DNA from: Novosphingobium sp. JCM 18896 | GTDB lineage: Bacteria > Pseudomonadota > Alphaproteobacteria > Sphingomonadales > Sphingomonadaceae | Direction of reading: 5' to 3' | DNA length: 64,000 bases | NCBI RefSeq assembly: GCF_025938095.1 | Contig: NZ_JAPCZF010000002.1 | Coordinates: 186,001-250,000, forward strand | In this document: one piece after another, positions 8,693 through 18,309 of the stretch | Layout: each line of letters starts with the position of its first letter | Numbering within the stretch: position 1 is the first letter of the stretch | Translations under genes and position numbers: made by a program | Notes under the pieces: model-generated | Seen by the model: the letters and a program-made list of their open reading frames with translations, nothing else | Told to the model about the DNA's origin: nothing | Database searches by the model: none

Positions 8693-9523
8693 TTAGTGCA
8701 GGGCGCGGGACGAGTCAAGCACGGCGAGCTGGAACGGGCCCGCAACGGGGGCTCCAACCGGCGCCTGAACGGGGGCGGCGCGGTCGAGCCGCACCCACTG
8801 CGCCATGTCGCCACGGCTCAGCCACTTGGCGCTCGAGAACGGCACCGAATTGGTCATCGCGTAGAAGGCACGCGCCTCGTCCGCGCTCATGCCGACGGCC
8901 TGGTAATAGTCGAGGTAGGCGCGATTCTTCGGCGCGTCGACGGCATAGTCGCTCGCCTGGCGGCCCGCGTCGTCTTCCCACGAATGCACCGCGAACAGCG
9001 CCGCGGGTTCGGCCGAGCGCTGCGCCCCGGCGAGGAACAGCTCGACCGCGCCCGAAGCGACGAAGCCGCCGTCGGGAACGTGAGTCGCGACCCCGCGCTC
9101 GCGCAGCATCAGGCCCAGCCGCAGGTTGGCGCGATCGTCCTCGGTGCCCGGGCACAGGACCATTTCGAGCATCGCGATTCCCGGATGGTCGCGCAGCATC
9201 GCAGCAAACTGGCCGGGCGTCGCGGCGTCGGTCACGCCGACGAGCGCGGCATGGCCTTCGTCGAGCACGCGGAACGGGCCATAGGCCGCGACACCGCGCG
9301 GCACCGGCGCCGGGCGATAGGTCGCGACGACACGCTCGGCGCTGAGTTCGGGTTCGTCGGCGCTCTGGACCAGCACGGCCGATTCGACCGCCGCTTCCAC
9401 CTGCGTCACTTCAGCCCCCGTCACGTCACCCCCCGTCACGTCGGCATAGACGATCTCCTGCGCCATCGCCGGCGCGGCGACGAGCGTGAGGAGCGGAAGC
9501 AGGAGTCGGGCGATCGAGCGCAT
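8693..9523 (-). CDS. Secreted/periplasmic COG3904-like protein
   Basis: The 276-residue protein starts with a clear Sec signal peptide (MRSIARLLLPLLTLVAAPAMA, cleavage after AMA). The body looks like the periplasmic proteins grouped as COG3904, a ClpP/crotonase-like fold. It has an alternating small/hydrophobic core, a GTEDDRANLRLGLMLRERG helix, then GGFVASGAVELFLAGAQR, where a Ser-x-Ala/Gly context resembles the nucleophile region of that fold. Enzymatic activity is not established for the family. No paralogue or partner gene is nearby. Confidence 0.5.
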   Translation of the reverse strand: MRSIARLLLPLLTLVAAPAMAQEIVYADVTGGDVTGAEVTQVEAAVESAVLVQSADEPELSAERVVATYRPAPVPRGVAAYGPFRVLDEGHAALVGVTDAATPGQFAAMLRDHPGIAMLEMVLCPGTEDDRANLRLGLMLRERGVATHVPDGGFVASGAVELFLAGAQRSAEPAALFAVHSWEDDAGRQASDYAVDAPKNRAYLDYYQAVGMSADEARAFYAMTNSVPFSSAKWLSRGDMAQWVRLDRAAPVQAPVGAPVAGPFQLAVLDSSRALH

Positions 9524-9687
9524 GCCCGGATTGTGCGCCCGATTCCTTTACCCGATGGCTGATCGGCATCGTTAATCGCGCGTTACCCCAAGCGCGCCCG
9601 GCATGATTGCTCCGATCCCGAGCCATTGCCTCGACAGCCGCGGGTAGCTGCGTCACACCTCCTTGGCAGACTGCGCAGGGGGCAAGC

Positions 9688-11196
9688 TTGGTCGCGCTGG
9701 TTTCGACGGTCGCCTATCTGGGGCTCGAGGCGCGTGCGATCGAGGTGCAGTGCCAGATCGCGCCGGGCCTGCCGCGCTTCCACGTCGTCGGCCTGCCCGA
9801 CAAGGCGGTGAACGAAAGCCGCCAGCGCGTGACCGCCGCGCTCGCCGCGATGGGGCTGGCGCTGCCGCCCAAGGTCATCACGATCAACCTCTCGCCGGCG
9901 GACCTGCCCAAGGAAGGCTCGCATTACGACCTGCCGATCGCGCTGGCCCTGCTCGCGGCGATGGGCGTGACCGACGCCGAACTGCTGGCGGACTACGTCG
10001 CAGTGGGCGAGCTCGCGCTCGACGGGCGCGTGATCGCTTCGCCCGGCGTGCTGCTGGCGGCGCTGCATGCCTCGGCCGCCGAGCGCGGACTGATCTGCCC
10101 GGCCGCGCAAGGATCGGAAGCGCGCTGGGCCAGCGGCATTTCGGTGATCGCCGCGCCCGATTTGATCAGCCTGCTCAACCACCTCAAGGGCTATCAGGTG
10201 CTGCCACCGCCCCTGCCCGGCGAGGCCGCGCCACCGACGCGTGGCCCCGATCTCGCCCAGGTCAAAGGCCAGGAGGTGGCCAAGCGCGCGCTCGAGATCG
10301 CCGCCGCGGGCGGGCACAACCTGCTGATGATCGGCCCGCCGGGCGCGGGCAAGTCGCTGCTGGCGTCATGCCTGCCCGGCGTGCTGCCCGAGCTGACACC
10401 GGCCGAAGCGCTCGAAGTGTCGATGGTCGCCTCGGTCGCGGGTACGCTCGAGGACGGACGCATCAGCCGCGCACGTCCGTTCCGCAGCCCCCACCATTCG
10501 GCCTCGATGGCGGCGCTGACCGGCGGCGGGCTGCGCGTGCGGCCGGGCGAGGTCAGCCTCGCGCATCTGGGCGTGCTGTTCCTCGACGAATTGCCCGAGT
10601 TCCAGCGCGCCGTACTCGATTCGCTGCGCCAGCCGCTGGAGACCGGCGAGGTCTCGGTCGCCCGCGCCAATGCTCACGTAACCTATCCTGCGCGGGTCCA
10701 ACTGATCGCGGCCATGAACCCCTGTCGCTGCGGGCACCTTGGCGATCCCGCACTCGGCTGCAGTCGTGCGCCGCGCTGCGCGGCCGATTACCAGAGCAAG
10801 GTTTCGGGCCCGCTGCTCGATCGGATCGATCTCCACGTCGAGGTCGATCCGGTCAGCGCCGCCGACCTGGCCCTGCCGCCGCCGAGCGAAGGTTCGGCCG
10901 AGGTCGCCGCAAGAGTCGCCGCGGCACGCGCGATCCAGACCGCGAGGGGCGAGGCGAGCGGCGCGCGCACCAATGCCGAGCTCGACGGCGCCGCGCTCGA
11001 CGCCCATGCCACGCCCGACGAGCCCGGACGCAAGCTGCTGATCCAGGCCGCCGACGCAATGCGCCTGTCGGCCCGCGGCTATACGCGAGTCTTGCGCGTC
11101 GCGCGCACGATCGCCGATCTCGCCGCCGCGCCGACGATCGGCCGCGCGCATATTGCCGAAGCGCTCAGCTATCGCCGAAGGCCGCCACGCGCCTGA
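9688..11196 (+). CDS. yifB: YifB family Mg chelatase-like AAA ATPase (ComM-like)
   Basis: The N-terminal domain (about residues 1-150) is the YifB ChlI-like Lon-fold region, starting after VALVSTVAYLGLEARAIEV. It is followed by the AAA+ domain with Walker A GPPGAGKSLL, Walker B LFLDELPEF and the zinc-like MNPCRCGHLGD loop. A C-terminal Mg-chelatase-type helical domain ends GRAHIAEALSYR. I chose the TTG at 9688 because AGGGGGC lies just upstream and homologues start there. The open frame begins earlier at 9607. The resulting 502 residues fit the family. E. coli and Vibrio ComM is a helicase that aids branch migration during natural transformation; a similar role here is inferred only from family. 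Confidence 0.9.
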   Translation: MVALVSTVAYLGLEARAIEVQCQIAPGLPRFHVVGLPDKAVNESRQRVTAALAAMGLALPPKVITINLSPADLPKEGSHYDLPIALALLAAMGVTDAELLADYVAVGELALDGRVIASPGVLLAALHASAAERGLICPAAQGSEARWASGISVIAAPDLISLLNHLKGYQVLPPPLPGEAAPPTRGPDLAQVKGQEVAKRALEIAAAGGHNLLMIGPPGAGKSLLASCLPGVLPELTPAEALEVSMVASVAGTLEDGRISRARPFRSPHHSASMAALTGGGLRVRPGEVSLAHLGVLFLDELPEFQRAVLDSLRQPLETGEVSVARANAHVTYPARVQLIAAMNPCRCGHLGDPALGCSRAPRCAADYQSKVSGPLLDRIDLHVEVDPVSAADLALPPPSEGSAEVAARVAAARAIQTARGEASGARTNAELDGAALDAHATPDEPGRKLLIQAADAMRLSARGYTRVLRVARTIADLAAAPTIGRAHIAEALSYRRRPPRA

Positions 11197-11260
11197 TGCG
11201 TTGAGGCTGGCTGCCGGCTGTGCCAAGACACCGCCACCCCCCGTTCGAAAGGCAAAGACG

Positions 11261-11713
11261 ATGGCACTCGGCAATCCCCCGCGCAGCCCCGCCGAAATGG
11301 ATTTCACGATCGCCGGCCCCAGCCACGTCGAGGCCTATCGCGCGACCGGGGGCGAGACCGGCTACATCTGGAACAACGCCACCACCCTGCTGCTGACCAC
11401 CAAAGGTCGCAAGTCGGGCGAGGACAAGACCGTGCCGCTGATCTTCGTCGGCGACGGGCCGAACTACGTGATCATCGCCTCGCTCGGCGGCGCGCCCAAG
11501 CATCCGGTATGGTACCTGAACCTAGAGGCCGAGCCGCTGGTCACCCTGCAGGTCAAGGACAAGGTGTTCCAGGCCCGCGCCCACACCGCACCCTCGCCCG
11601 AGCGCGAAAGGCTCTGGGCCAAGGCGGTCGAGGCCTGGCCGCAGTACGATGACTATCAGGCCAAGACCGACCGCGAGATTCCGGTGGTCGTGCTGGAGCC
11701 CGTCGCCGCCTAG
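11261..11713 (+). CDS. Deazaflavin-dependent nitroreductase (Ddn) family protein
   Basis: The 150-residue protein has the small split-barrel fold signature of the Ddn/F420H2-dependent quinone reductase family. LLLTTKGRKSGEDKTVPLIFV is followed by YVIIASLGGAPKHPVWYLNL; the GRKSG and KHPxWYxNL motifs are the family hallmark. In actinobacteria members bind F420 or FMN. Which cofactor is used here is unknown. The ATG at 11261 was taken because the MALGNPPRSPAEM start fits homologues. The stop overlaps the stop of the convergent GNAT gene. Confidence 0.82.
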   Translation: MALGNPPRSPAEMDFTIAGPSHVEAYRATGGETGYIWNNATTLLLTTKGRKSGEDKTVPLIFVGDGPNYVIIASLGGAPKHPVWYLNLEAEPLVTLQVKDKVFQARAHTAPSPERERLWAKAVEAWPQYDDYQAKTDREIPVVVLEPVAA

Positions 11714-12213
11714 AGCGCGCGGACCATATAGCACGACGCATCGCCGTAGCTCTCGAGCTTGCGCGTCAGCGTCGCGTCGGCGGCCACGGGTTCGAAACCC
11801 AGCCCTCGCCAGAACCGCACAGAATCGTTGACCGAGACGAGCGCGATCCGCGCCGCGCCCTGCCCGCGCGCGTCGCCAGCCAAACGCTCGACGACTGGCC
11901 GGGCATGCCCCTGCCCCCTCATGTCGGGATGCAGCGCCAGATCGTGCAGGTACCAGGTATCGCGAGCCTCTGGCAGCTCGCCAAGCAGGCTGTTCAGCGG
12001 CGGTATCGCGCCGAGCGGCCAGGGGTAGGCGATCAGATAGCCTCTGACCGCATCCCCTTCGGCCAGCACGAAACAGCCCTGCGGGAACAGCGCGAAACGC
12101 TCGGCAAAGCAGGCGCGCCGCTCGAAATGGTCGGGAAAGGCCAAGGCCGCCACGGCGGCGACGCCGTCAACGTCATCGCCGTGCATCGCACGCCAATGCG
12201 CGGCCTGCCCCAT
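11710..12213 (-). CDS. GNAT family N-acetyltransferase
   Basis: The 167-residue GNAT protein has the acetyl-CoA pyrophosphate-binding motif A segment LHDLALHPDMRGQGHARPVVERL (Q/RxxGxG/A type). The later IALVSVNDSVRFWRGLGFEP is the typical motif B with the FWRGLGF strand-helix. Substrate unknown. It starts two bases after the upstream GST stop, so the two genes are likely co-transcribed. Confidence 0.82.
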   Translation of the reverse strand: MGQAAHWRAMHGDDVDGVAAVAALAFPDHFERRACFAERFALFPQGCFVLAEGDAVRGYLIAYPWPLGAIPPLNSLLGELPEARDTWYLHDLALHPDMRGQGHARPVVERLAGDARGQGAARIALVSVNDSVRFWRGLGFEPVAADATLTRKLESYGDASCYMVRAL

Positions 12214-12214
12214 C

Positions 12215-12859
12215 CTACTTGGTCGTGCCCGCGAACAGCCCCTTGAGATCGACCGCGCCGCCCTTGGCTTCGGCGCGCTTGTAGGCCTCGCGCTCGCGCA
12301 TGCGGGCGAGATGCGCCTTCATGTTGGGCCAGTTGTCGATCTGGCCGAAGCCTTCGAGCAGTTCCTCGAAGAAGGTCAGCTGGATGTCGGCGGCGGTGAA
12401 CTGGCCGGGGACGATCGTCTCGGCACCGTCGAGCGCGGCCTCGATCAGCCCGAACGAAGCGGCGGCGGCCTGGGCGATCATGTCGCGCATGGCGTCGTCG
12501 GCTTGCCCCATCGCCAGGCGCACGAACTGCATCGCCGGCCCCTTTGCCGAGCCTTCGATGAAGGTCAGCCACTGGTAGAAGCGCATGGCATCGGCCGTGC
12601 CCGGTGCCGGACGCAGCCGGCCCTCGCCATAGGCTTCGAGCAGGTAGAGCAGCACGCCGGTCGATTCGACCATGGCCAGGCCATTGTCCTCGATCGTCGG
12701 CGCCTTCGCGGCGGGATGGATCGCGCGCAAGCTATCGGGCGAGCGCCGCGTCACCGGATCGCGGCGGTGCAGCACCATCTCGTAAGGCAGGCCCAGCTCT
12801 TCCATCAGCCAGAGCACGACATGCGAATGCGAATTGGTCAGGTGATGGACGGTGATCAC
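12215..12859 (-). CDS. Glutathione S-transferase family protein
   Basis: The 214-residue protein has the N-terminal thioredoxin-like domain. It shows IHPAAKAPTIEDNGLAMVESTGVLLYLLE, giving the cis-Pro (AP) and the ES glutathione-carboxylate motif. A helical C-terminal domain follows with an N-capping-like FTAADIQLTFFEEL. The N-terminal active-site strand VHHLTNSHSHVVLWLMEELG places a Ser/His cluster at the catalytic helix, close to bacterial GSTs annotated as YfcG- or Ure2-like. Substrate unknown. First gene of a GST-GNAT pair. Confidence 0.85.
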   Translation of the reverse strand: MITVHHLTNSHSHVVLWLMEELGLPYEMVLHRRDPVTRRSPDSLRAIHPAAKAPTIEDNGLAMVESTGVLLYLLEAYGEGRLRPAPGTADAMRFYQWLTFIEGSAKGPAMQFVRLAMGQADDAMRDMIAQAAAASFGLIEAALDGAETIVPGQFTAADIQLTFFEELLEGFGQIDNWPNMKAHLARMREREAYKRAEAKGGAVDLKGLFAGTTK

Positions 12860-13005
12860 TGCGGCTCTCCCATGCGGTACCGACAGGGACCGCTCGCCCG
12901 CAGTCTAGCGCCTAAGCGCAGGCTCAGGAACGGGGCGCGGCGATACCGGGCGCAGGAACCGCGACTGCGATCCTTGCACCCGGCTGCATCCGATTGCCCG
13001 CAGGC

Positions 13006-13344
13006 TTACGTATGTGCCGGCTTCGGCGCGGTTTCTTCGTGGATCCGCGCGCGCGCCTTGTCGGCACCGGCTTCCATCTTCTCGCCCGCACGGTCGGCGG
13101 CGGCTTCGGCCTTGTCGACCGCACCGCTGATCGCCTTGGCGCTGTCGCTGGCGGCGTCGCCGACCGCGTTCGCGGCATTGCCAGCGGCATTGTCGACGGC
13201 GCTACCGGCCTTGCCGGCGGCGCTGTCGACGTCCTGGCCGACCGATTCGGCGGTCTGCTCGGCGTGCTCCTGGGTCTTCTCCGAACACCCCGCCACCGCG
13301 AGTCCGGCTGCGAGCGAAAGGGCGACGATCAAGGTCTTGCGCAT
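13006..13344 (-). CDS. Small Ala/Asp-rich lipoprotein with amphipathic helical repeats
   Basis: A 112-residue protein starting MRKTLIVALSLAAGLAVAGC, a lipoprotein signal peptide with an AGC lipobox. The mature part is a run of roughly 11-residue amphipathic helical units rich in Ala, Asp, Lys and Glu, of the type AGKAGSAVDNAAGNAANAVG. This recalls LEA-like or apolipoprotein-like stress proteins and Lpp-type helices. The open frame extends 23 residues upstream, but that part overlaps the GMC oxidoreductase stop and lacks signal-peptide character. Role unknown; an envelope stress protein is a guess. Confidence 0.7.
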   Translation of the reverse strand: MRKTLIVALSLAAGLAVAGCSEKTQEHAEQTAESVGQDVDSAAGKAGSAVDNAAGNAANAVGDAASDSAKAISGAVDKAEAAADRAGEKMEAGADKARARIHEETAPKPAHT

Positions 13345-13402
13345 GGGCTCTCCCCTTTGGAAACTGCGCCCTGAACAACGATCGTCGCGGATCGAAGTTC
13401 CC

Positions 13403-14998
13403 TCAGCGCGCATCCTCGAGGATCATCGCCGCGGCCTTTTCGCCGACCATGATCGACGGCGCATTGGTGTTGGCCGCGGGCATGATCGGCATGATCGAGG
13501 CATCGGCGACGCGCAGGCCGGCCACCCCGCGCACGCGCAGCCGCGGATCGACCACCGAAGCCGCGTCGCCGCCCATGCGGCAAGTGCCGACGGGGTGATA
13601 GCCGATGCCGCTCTCGTTGCGGATGCGCTGCTCCCACTCGGCGTCGGTGGTCGGCACCGGGCTGGGCGTGAAGCCGCCGACCGTCACCGCGGACAGCGCC
13701 GGGGTCTTGAAGATCTCCTGCACCTGCTTGGCACCGCTGATCATCGTCGCGATGTCGTCGGGGTGGCCGAGCAGGCGGTGGTCGATCACTGGCTTGTCGG
13801 CAGCGTCGGCGCTCTTGAGGCGGATTTCGCCGCGGCTCTTGGGCTTGGCGACGTTGCAGTAGACGGTCACGCCCGGCAGCTCGTGCGGCTTGCGCTTGGC
13901 CATGTCGTAGCACATCAGCCCGAACGACAGCTTGATGTCGGGAAAGGCCAGGTCGGGGGTCGAGCGGAGGTAGGCCATCGCCTCGACCGGGACGATCGTC
14001 ATCAGGCCCTTGTTGGTGAAGACATAGCGCAGGAATTCGCGCGCCAGGGTCAGCGGCTTCATCATCTGGTTGTAGGTGCGCTGGGTGACCTGGAAGGTCG
14101 AATGGAAGCTCGCGTGCTCCTGCAGGTTCTGGCCGACCTCGGGCGCGTCGACCAGCACCTCGATGCCATGCGCTTTCAGCTGCTCGGCCGGACCGATGCC
14201 CGAACGCATGAGCACGGCCGGCGAACAGACCGCGCCGGTGCTGAGGATCACCTCCCGCTGCGCGCTCACGGTCTTCGTGACGCCGTTCTGGCTGTAGCGC
14301 ACGCCCGTCGCGCGGCCGTCCTCGATCACCACCCTGTCGACCAGTGCGCCGGTCACCACGGTCAGGTTCGGGCGACCCAAGGCCGGCTTGAGGAAGGCCT
14401 CGGCCGCGCTCGAACGCTGGCCGTGCTTCTGCGTGACGAACATACGAAACGCGCCGTCGACGTCGCCCGCGCAATAGTCCTCGACCGCGCGCAGGCCGTA
14501 TTCGGCGCAGCCCTCGACGAAGACCTTGGCCAGCGGATGCTGCGAGGTCGGCAGGCCGACGCCGAGCGGACCGGTGGTGCCGTGATCCTGGCTCGGGGCT
14601 TCCGAAAAATCCTCGCTCTTCTTGAAGAACGGCAACACGTCGTTCCAGGCCCAGCCCGTGCAGCCGAGATCCTGCGCCCAGGCGTCGTAGTCGGACCTGT
14701 CGCCGCGGATGTAGATCATGCCGTTGATCGACGAGCCACCGCCGAGCAGCTTGCCCGCGTTCCACGGCACCCGCCGGCCGTTGAGCGAGGGATCGGGCTC
14801 GGTCAGGTGTTGCCAGTCGTTCTCGCCGAAGATCATCTTCATGCCGCCCGCGGGCATGCGGTTCATGAAGCCGTCCGAGGTACCGCCCGCCTCGAGCAGC
14901 ACCACGCGATTGGCCGGGTTTTCCGACAGCCGCGCCGCCAGCACGCAGCCGGCGCTGCCGCCGCCCGCGATCACATAGTCCGCACTCTCCACAGTCAT
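13403..14998 (-). CDS. GMC family FAD-dependent oxidoreductase (choline/alcohol dehydrogenase type)
   Basis: The 531-residue flavoprotein starts with the FAD-binding Rossmann motif [22 protein letters not shown] signature 1 lies around residue 80 ([18 protein letters not shown]) and signature 2 around residue 255 ([19 protein letters not shown]). Near the C-terminus is [13 protein letters not shown] with the catalytic His; the second catalytic His/Asn is in the [17 protein letters not shown] segment. It oxidises an alcohol such as choline or a long-chain or aromatic alcohol. Starts 16 bases after the stop of the LLM gene, so the two are probably one operon. Confidence 0.9.
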   Translation of the reverse strand: MTVESADYVIAGGGSAGCVLAARLSENPANRVVLLEAGGTSDGFMNRMPAGGMKMIFGENDWQHLTEPDPSLNGRRVPWNAGKLLGGGSSINGMIYIRGDRSDYDAWAQDLGCTGWAWNDVLPFFKKSEDFSEAPSQDHGTTGPLGVGLPTSQHPLAKVFVEGCAEYGLRAVEDYCAGDVDGAFRMFVTQKHGQRSSAAEAFLKPALGRPNLTVVTGALVDRVVIEDGRATGVRYSQNGVTKTVSAQREVILSTGAVCSPAVLMRSGIGPAEQLKAHGIEVLVDAPEVGQNLQEHASFHSTFQVTQRTYNQMMKPLTLAREFLRYVFTNKGLMTIVPVEAMAYLRSTPDLAFPDIKLSFGLMCYDMAKRKPHELPGVTVYCNVAKPKSRGEIRLKSADAADKPVIDHRLLGHPDDIATMISGAKQVQEIFKTPALSAVTVGGFTPSPVPTTDAEWEQRIRNESGIGYHPVGTCRMGGDAASVVDPRLRVRGVAGLRVADASIMPIMPAANTNAPSIMVGEKAAAMILEDAR

Positions 14999-15014
14999 CC
15001 CCTGTAACCCCCAA

Positions 15015-16079
15015 TCATCCTGCCGCGCGCAGCGCCGGCATCACCTCGCGGGCAAACAGCTTGGCCGCCTCGCCCCATTCCTTCGGATAGAACCCCGGCC
15101 CGACCACGACGAAGCGATCGAGCCCCGCCGCGCGCAACGCCAGCAGCCGCTCGGTACAATGATCGGGCGTGCCGACCACGGCGAAGCGCTTGACGAATTC
15201 GGGCGTCATGCCGCCGCCGACGATGCGGTCCTTGGCGTCGTGGACGCCGTGCTTGGTCATGTCGTAGCCATCCTTGATGGCGTCCATGTTCTGCGCCATC
15301 GCTGCATCGGCCGGGCCGACGGTCTTGCCCTGGATCACCTGGAAGCGCGCGAGCGGCGGCGCCATGTGCATCGCCACGTCCATCGCCGTCGCCTCGTCCG
15401 AATGGCAGACGACGATCACCTGCGCGCCGTAGGAGCGTGGCGTTGGCTCGTGCTGCCGCGCCAGGTCCAGCGCCCATTGCATGCGCTCGATCTCGGCGCC
15501 GACGCTGAAGGTCACGCGCTCGGCGATCCGCGCGCCCATGGCGATCACCTTGGGCCCGGTCGCGGCGACGTCGAGCGGGACTTTGGGCAGGCCCTCAGGC
15601 AACCAGCGCAGCCGCACGCCCTCGGGCCGCGCGCCGAGCGACAGGCCCTCGTGCGAGGGCGCCGCGCCCGTGGTGCTGCCGCTGTCGGCAAACGGCACTT
15701 CCGCACCCGACAGCAGCGCCTGCAGGGTTTCGAGCGACTTCTCGAACCAGGCCAGCTTCACCGGCGCATAGCCGAGATAGGCGAGCGCCGAATCGCCACG
15801 GCCGATGCCGAGCACTGCGCGGCCTTGGGAGATCGCCTGGATCGTCGCGATTGAGGTGGCCGAGACCGCCAGATTGCGCGTGAAGGGGTTGGTCACGCCG
15901 GGCGAGAGCTTGAGCCGCTCGGTCCAGGCCGCCCAGGCGCCCATCTGCGCATAGGGATCGGCCGAGAGCGACTGCGAATCCATGAACATCTGGCCGTCCC
16001 AGCCTTCGGCCTCGACGCCGCGGGCGAGTTCGGGCGTCGCGCCCGTGTTCGAGCCTCCGGCCCGCCAGATTTCCAGCAT
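15015..16079 (-). CDS. LLM class luciferase-like oxidoreductase
   Basis: The 354-residue TIM-barrel protein belongs to the bacterial luciferase-like monooxygenase superfamily. Supporting segments are [42 protein letters not shown] and the flavin phosphate-binding [18 protein letters not shown]. Members use FMNH2 or F420. The ATDV-like cofactor choice cannot be settled from the sequence. Co-oriented with the GMC dehydrogenase immediately downstream, which suggests a shared catabolic route for a hydroxylated substrate. Confidence 0.85.
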   Translation of the reverse strand: MLEIWRAGGSNTGATPELARGVEAEGWDGQMFMDSQSLSADPYAQMGAWAAWTERLKLSPGVTNPFTRNLAVSATSIATIQAISQGRAVLGIGRGDSALAYLGYAPVKLAWFEKSLETLQALLSGAEVPFADSGSTTGAAPSHEGLSLGARPEGVRLRWLPEGLPKVPLDVAATGPKVIAMGARIAERVTFSVGAEIERMQWALDLARQHEPTPRSYGAQVIVVCHSDEATAMDVAMHMAPPLARFQVIQGKTVGPADAAMAQNMDAIKDGYDMTKHGVHDAKDRIVGGGMTPEFVKRFAVVGTPDHCTERLLALRAAGLDRFVVVGPGFYPKEWGEAAKLFAREVMPALRAAG

Positions 16080-16166
16080 GGTTCTCTCCCTACCTGCGCG
16101 GCCTATGCAGCCGTTTGCGAAGCGAGAGTCAAATACCGTCTAATGTTTCGCTATGGCGAACGAACG

Positions 16167-16934
16167 TCAGTGATCCATGTCGAGCTGGCGCAGCACTTCG
16201 GCGATCACGCGCGGATCGTTGGCGAAGCCGAGATGGTTGCAGCGCACCGCGACCGCACGGTCGCGCTCGCTGGGCCAGCCGCAGGCCGATCGCGGTGCGA
16301 CCACGCCGTCGCGCGGGCTCCATAGTGCTATCGTCGGCACCGGCGGCTTCGACGGCTCGCATTCGATCGGCGGCGCGTCGACCGTATGCCCCGTGATCAG
16401 CTGATAGGCGCGCCAGGCGTTGTTGGCGCGGCGATCGCCCGAAAATGGCGTGCCCATGGTGATCACCCGCGATACGGAATCGGGCTGGCGATGCGCGATC
16501 TCGCGCGCGAACAGGCCGCCGAGGCTCCAGCCGACGAGCGCGACGGGCTCGCCGTAGTGCCGGGCCAGTGCGCCCACGCGGCGCATCAGGAACACGAAGT
16601 TCTCTTCGGTCGGCCCGAAGTTGAAGCCCATGCCCCAGTCCTGCGCCTCGTGACCGGCTGCGCAGAGCGCGAGCTCCATCCGCCGCATGCGACCCGGATG
16701 CGCGCCGAAGCCCGGCAGCAGCATGACCGGCTGGGGATTGTGCGCGATGTGGTGCGGCACCTCGCGCGGCAAGCCGCGACCGGCGAGCGCGCCGAGTTCG
16801 GCCAGCAGCAGCTTGAGCGGCGGCCCGCTCACGCCTTCGGGGCGCGGCTGGCGGGCCAGCGCGGTACGCCGCACGACCTCCCGGCTCGCGCCCATCGCCC
16901 TGTCACGGAAAGTCCCGAACATCGTCGCTATCAT
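16167..16934 (-). CDS. Alpha/beta hydrolase
   Basis: The 255-residue protein has the alpha/beta hydrolase core: VMLLPGFGAHPGRM (oxyanion-region HG-like loop), then GEPVALVGWSLGGLFAREIA with the nucleophile elbow GWSLGG. Then come TIALWSPRDGVVAP, where the Asp is a plausible triad acid, and CNHLGFANDPRV with the His. It resembles lipase-like esterases that act on small lipids or esters. An alternative start MFGTF lies 12 bases downstream. Substrate unknown. Confidence 0.85.
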   Translation of the reverse strand: MIATMFGTFRDRAMGASREVVRRTALARQPRPEGVSGPPLKLLLAELGALAGRGLPREVPHHIAHNPQPVMLLPGFGAHPGRMRRMELALCAAGHEAQDWGMGFNFGPTEENFVFLMRRVGALARHYGEPVALVGWSLGGLFAREIAHRQPDSVSRVITMGTPFSGDRRANNAWRAYQLITGHTVDAPPIECEPSKPPVPTIALWSPRDGVVAPRSACGWPSERDRAVAVRCNHLGFANDPRVIAEVLRQLDMDH

Positions 16935-16991
16935 CGGCTCCGTGTAACGGCGTCAGGCTAACGCCGGCTGAACGTCACTTCGCCGCCCGTG

Positions 16992-17567
16992 TCACTTGGC
17001 CGGCGGCGGCGCGGCGGTCATCTCGGTGCCGTTGCACTCGCCCGCGCGGTGCGAGGCGATCGACATCTCCATCGACATCGGCATGCCGGGCTGGACCTCG
17101 CCTTCGGACTTCACCTGGATGTCGTAGCTGGTCTCGCTGTAGGTGCCGGCCATCGTCATCTTGAGCTTCTGCCCGCCGCGGTCGCAGGTCATCGTCGCGT
17201 CGATCTTGCCGCCGGCCATGGCGAAGTTGTCGTACTTGCAGTCCTTGGCGCCCGCCTGGAAGAAGCCGGCGTCGGGCTTGTTCGCCTGTTCGGGCGTCAG
17301 ACAGCTCGCGAAGGTCTGGGCCTGGCCGGTCTGCTTGCTCATGGCTTCCTTGGCCTGCGGCGGCATGCCCGGAATTTCCATCTTGGCGATCTTCACGCTC
17401 GATTCCCAGCGCCCCGGCTGCGGCTTGATTCCGCTCTCGTCGACCTTCTTCGCGACCGATTCGACCGACTCGTCCTTGGCGACCACGCCCTCCTTCTTGC
17501 AGGCCGAAAGCGACAGCGCGGCGAGCGTGGTGGCGGCAACCAGAGCAGCGGAACGGAATGCGGTCAT
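16992..17567 (-). CDS. DUF3617 domain lipoprotein
   Basis: A 191-residue protein with an N-terminal lipoprotein signal (MTAFRSAALVAATTLAALSL, lipobox LSAC). The body has the DUF3617 pattern: a PGRWESSVKIAKMEIPGMPP segment near residue 50, ASCLTPEQANKP, several conserved cysteines (TMTCDRGGQKLKM) and a C-terminal beta half (TYSETSYDIQVKSEGE). This family is common in sphingomonads and other proteobacteria, exported, and of unknown function. Confidence 0.8.
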   Translation of the reverse strand: MTAFRSAALVAATTLAALSLSACKKEGVVAKDESVESVAKKVDESGIKPQPGRWESSVKIAKMEIPGMPPQAKEAMSKQTGQAQTFASCLTPEQANKPDAGFFQAGAKDCKYDNFAMAGGKIDATMTCDRGGQKLKMTMAGTYSETSYDIQVKSEGEVQPGMPMSMEMSIASHRAGECNGTEMTAAPPPAK

Positions 17568-17698
17568 ACGGTCATCTCCCTGAATTCGGCCGTCACGGTA
17601 TCAGCCGGCCCGAACCTCCCAAAGCATTTTGCGGCGCCAGGTTCCTGACGAAAGCACGATCCCGCCAGTCAAGCCGACCTTTCAGTCCAGCCGCCCCG

Positions 17699-18202
17699 TC
17701 AGTCCAGCCGCCAAGTGTACGAGGGATCGTTACGGTCGCGCGAACCGCCGCTGCTGCCCATGCCGGCATCGCCGGGCAGGACCGGATCGGTCCGCGTATA
17801 GTCGACCAGCATCTTACGCTTGGCGATGCGCCATTCGCCATCACGCCGCTCGAACCGATCGACATAGCGGCCGAAGACGATGAAGTCGCGCTCGGGGCCT
17901 TTGTCGTCGGCCGGGGTGCGGTGCGACGAGATCGTGTAGTGCTCGGCCCAGGCCGCGTCGCCTTTGACCTCGACGAGCTGGTTGCCCGTGTTGTGCCAGG
18001 TGACCGAGAACAGGCCGAGCACCATGCGGCCCATGCCGATGAAGCTCTCGACGTCGAGCGGCTCGTGCAGCTCGATCACCGCGTCGGAGTGGAAGCACGA
18101 TCGCATCAGCTCCTCGTCACGGCGGTCGTTGGCGCGGCAATAGCGCAGGTGCACGTCCTTGATCTCGGACTCGGCAATCACGTCGTCGATGGTCTTGGGC
18201 AT
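17699..18202 (-). CDS. NTF2/SnoaL-like protein
   Basis: The 167-residue protein has the cone-shaped alpha+beta fold pattern of SnoaL_4/NTF2 proteins. It opens with [20 protein letters not shown] and [20 protein letters not shown], then a beta sheet with [12 protein letters not shown] and [16 protein letters not shown]. Relatives include ring-hydroxylating dioxygenase beta-like and ketosteroid-isomerase-like proteins; catalytic residues cannot be assigned. I took the second of two consecutive ATG codons because GGAGAG then has better spacing. Confidence 0.75.
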   Translation of the reverse strand: MPKTIDDVIAESEIKDVHLRYCRANDRRDEELMRSCFHSDAVIELHEPLDVESFIGMGRMVLGLFSVTWHNTGNQLVEVKGDAAWAEHYTISSHRTPADDKGPERDFIVFGRYVDRFERRDGEWRIAKRKMLVDYTRTDPVLPGDAGMGSSGGSRDRNDPSYTWRLD

Positions 18203-18290
18203 CATTCTCTCCGATCTCTTTGGCCGGCGTTACAGACAGTGCTGACCAGAGCGTCAATCCCCGGATGGGAAGGTTGAACCCGCCAGCCTT

Positions 18291-18305
18291 GTTCGCCATA
18301 TGTAC
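18291..18305 (+). promoter_or_regulatory. Candidate LexA (SOS) box upstream of uvrB
   Basis: GTTC-GCCATAT-GTAC matches the alphaproteobacterial LexA consensus GTTC-N7-GTTC with one mismatch. It lies five bases before the chosen uvrB start. uvrB is commonly SOS-controlled, so the position is meaningful, but a single 8-base match can occur by chance. Confidence 0.45.
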
Positions 18306-18309
18306 GCAC

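Noticed and set aside
8100-8700. Replication origin near rpmH
   Set aside because: No dnaA gene and no cluster of DnaA boxes in the window; rpmH alone is not enough.
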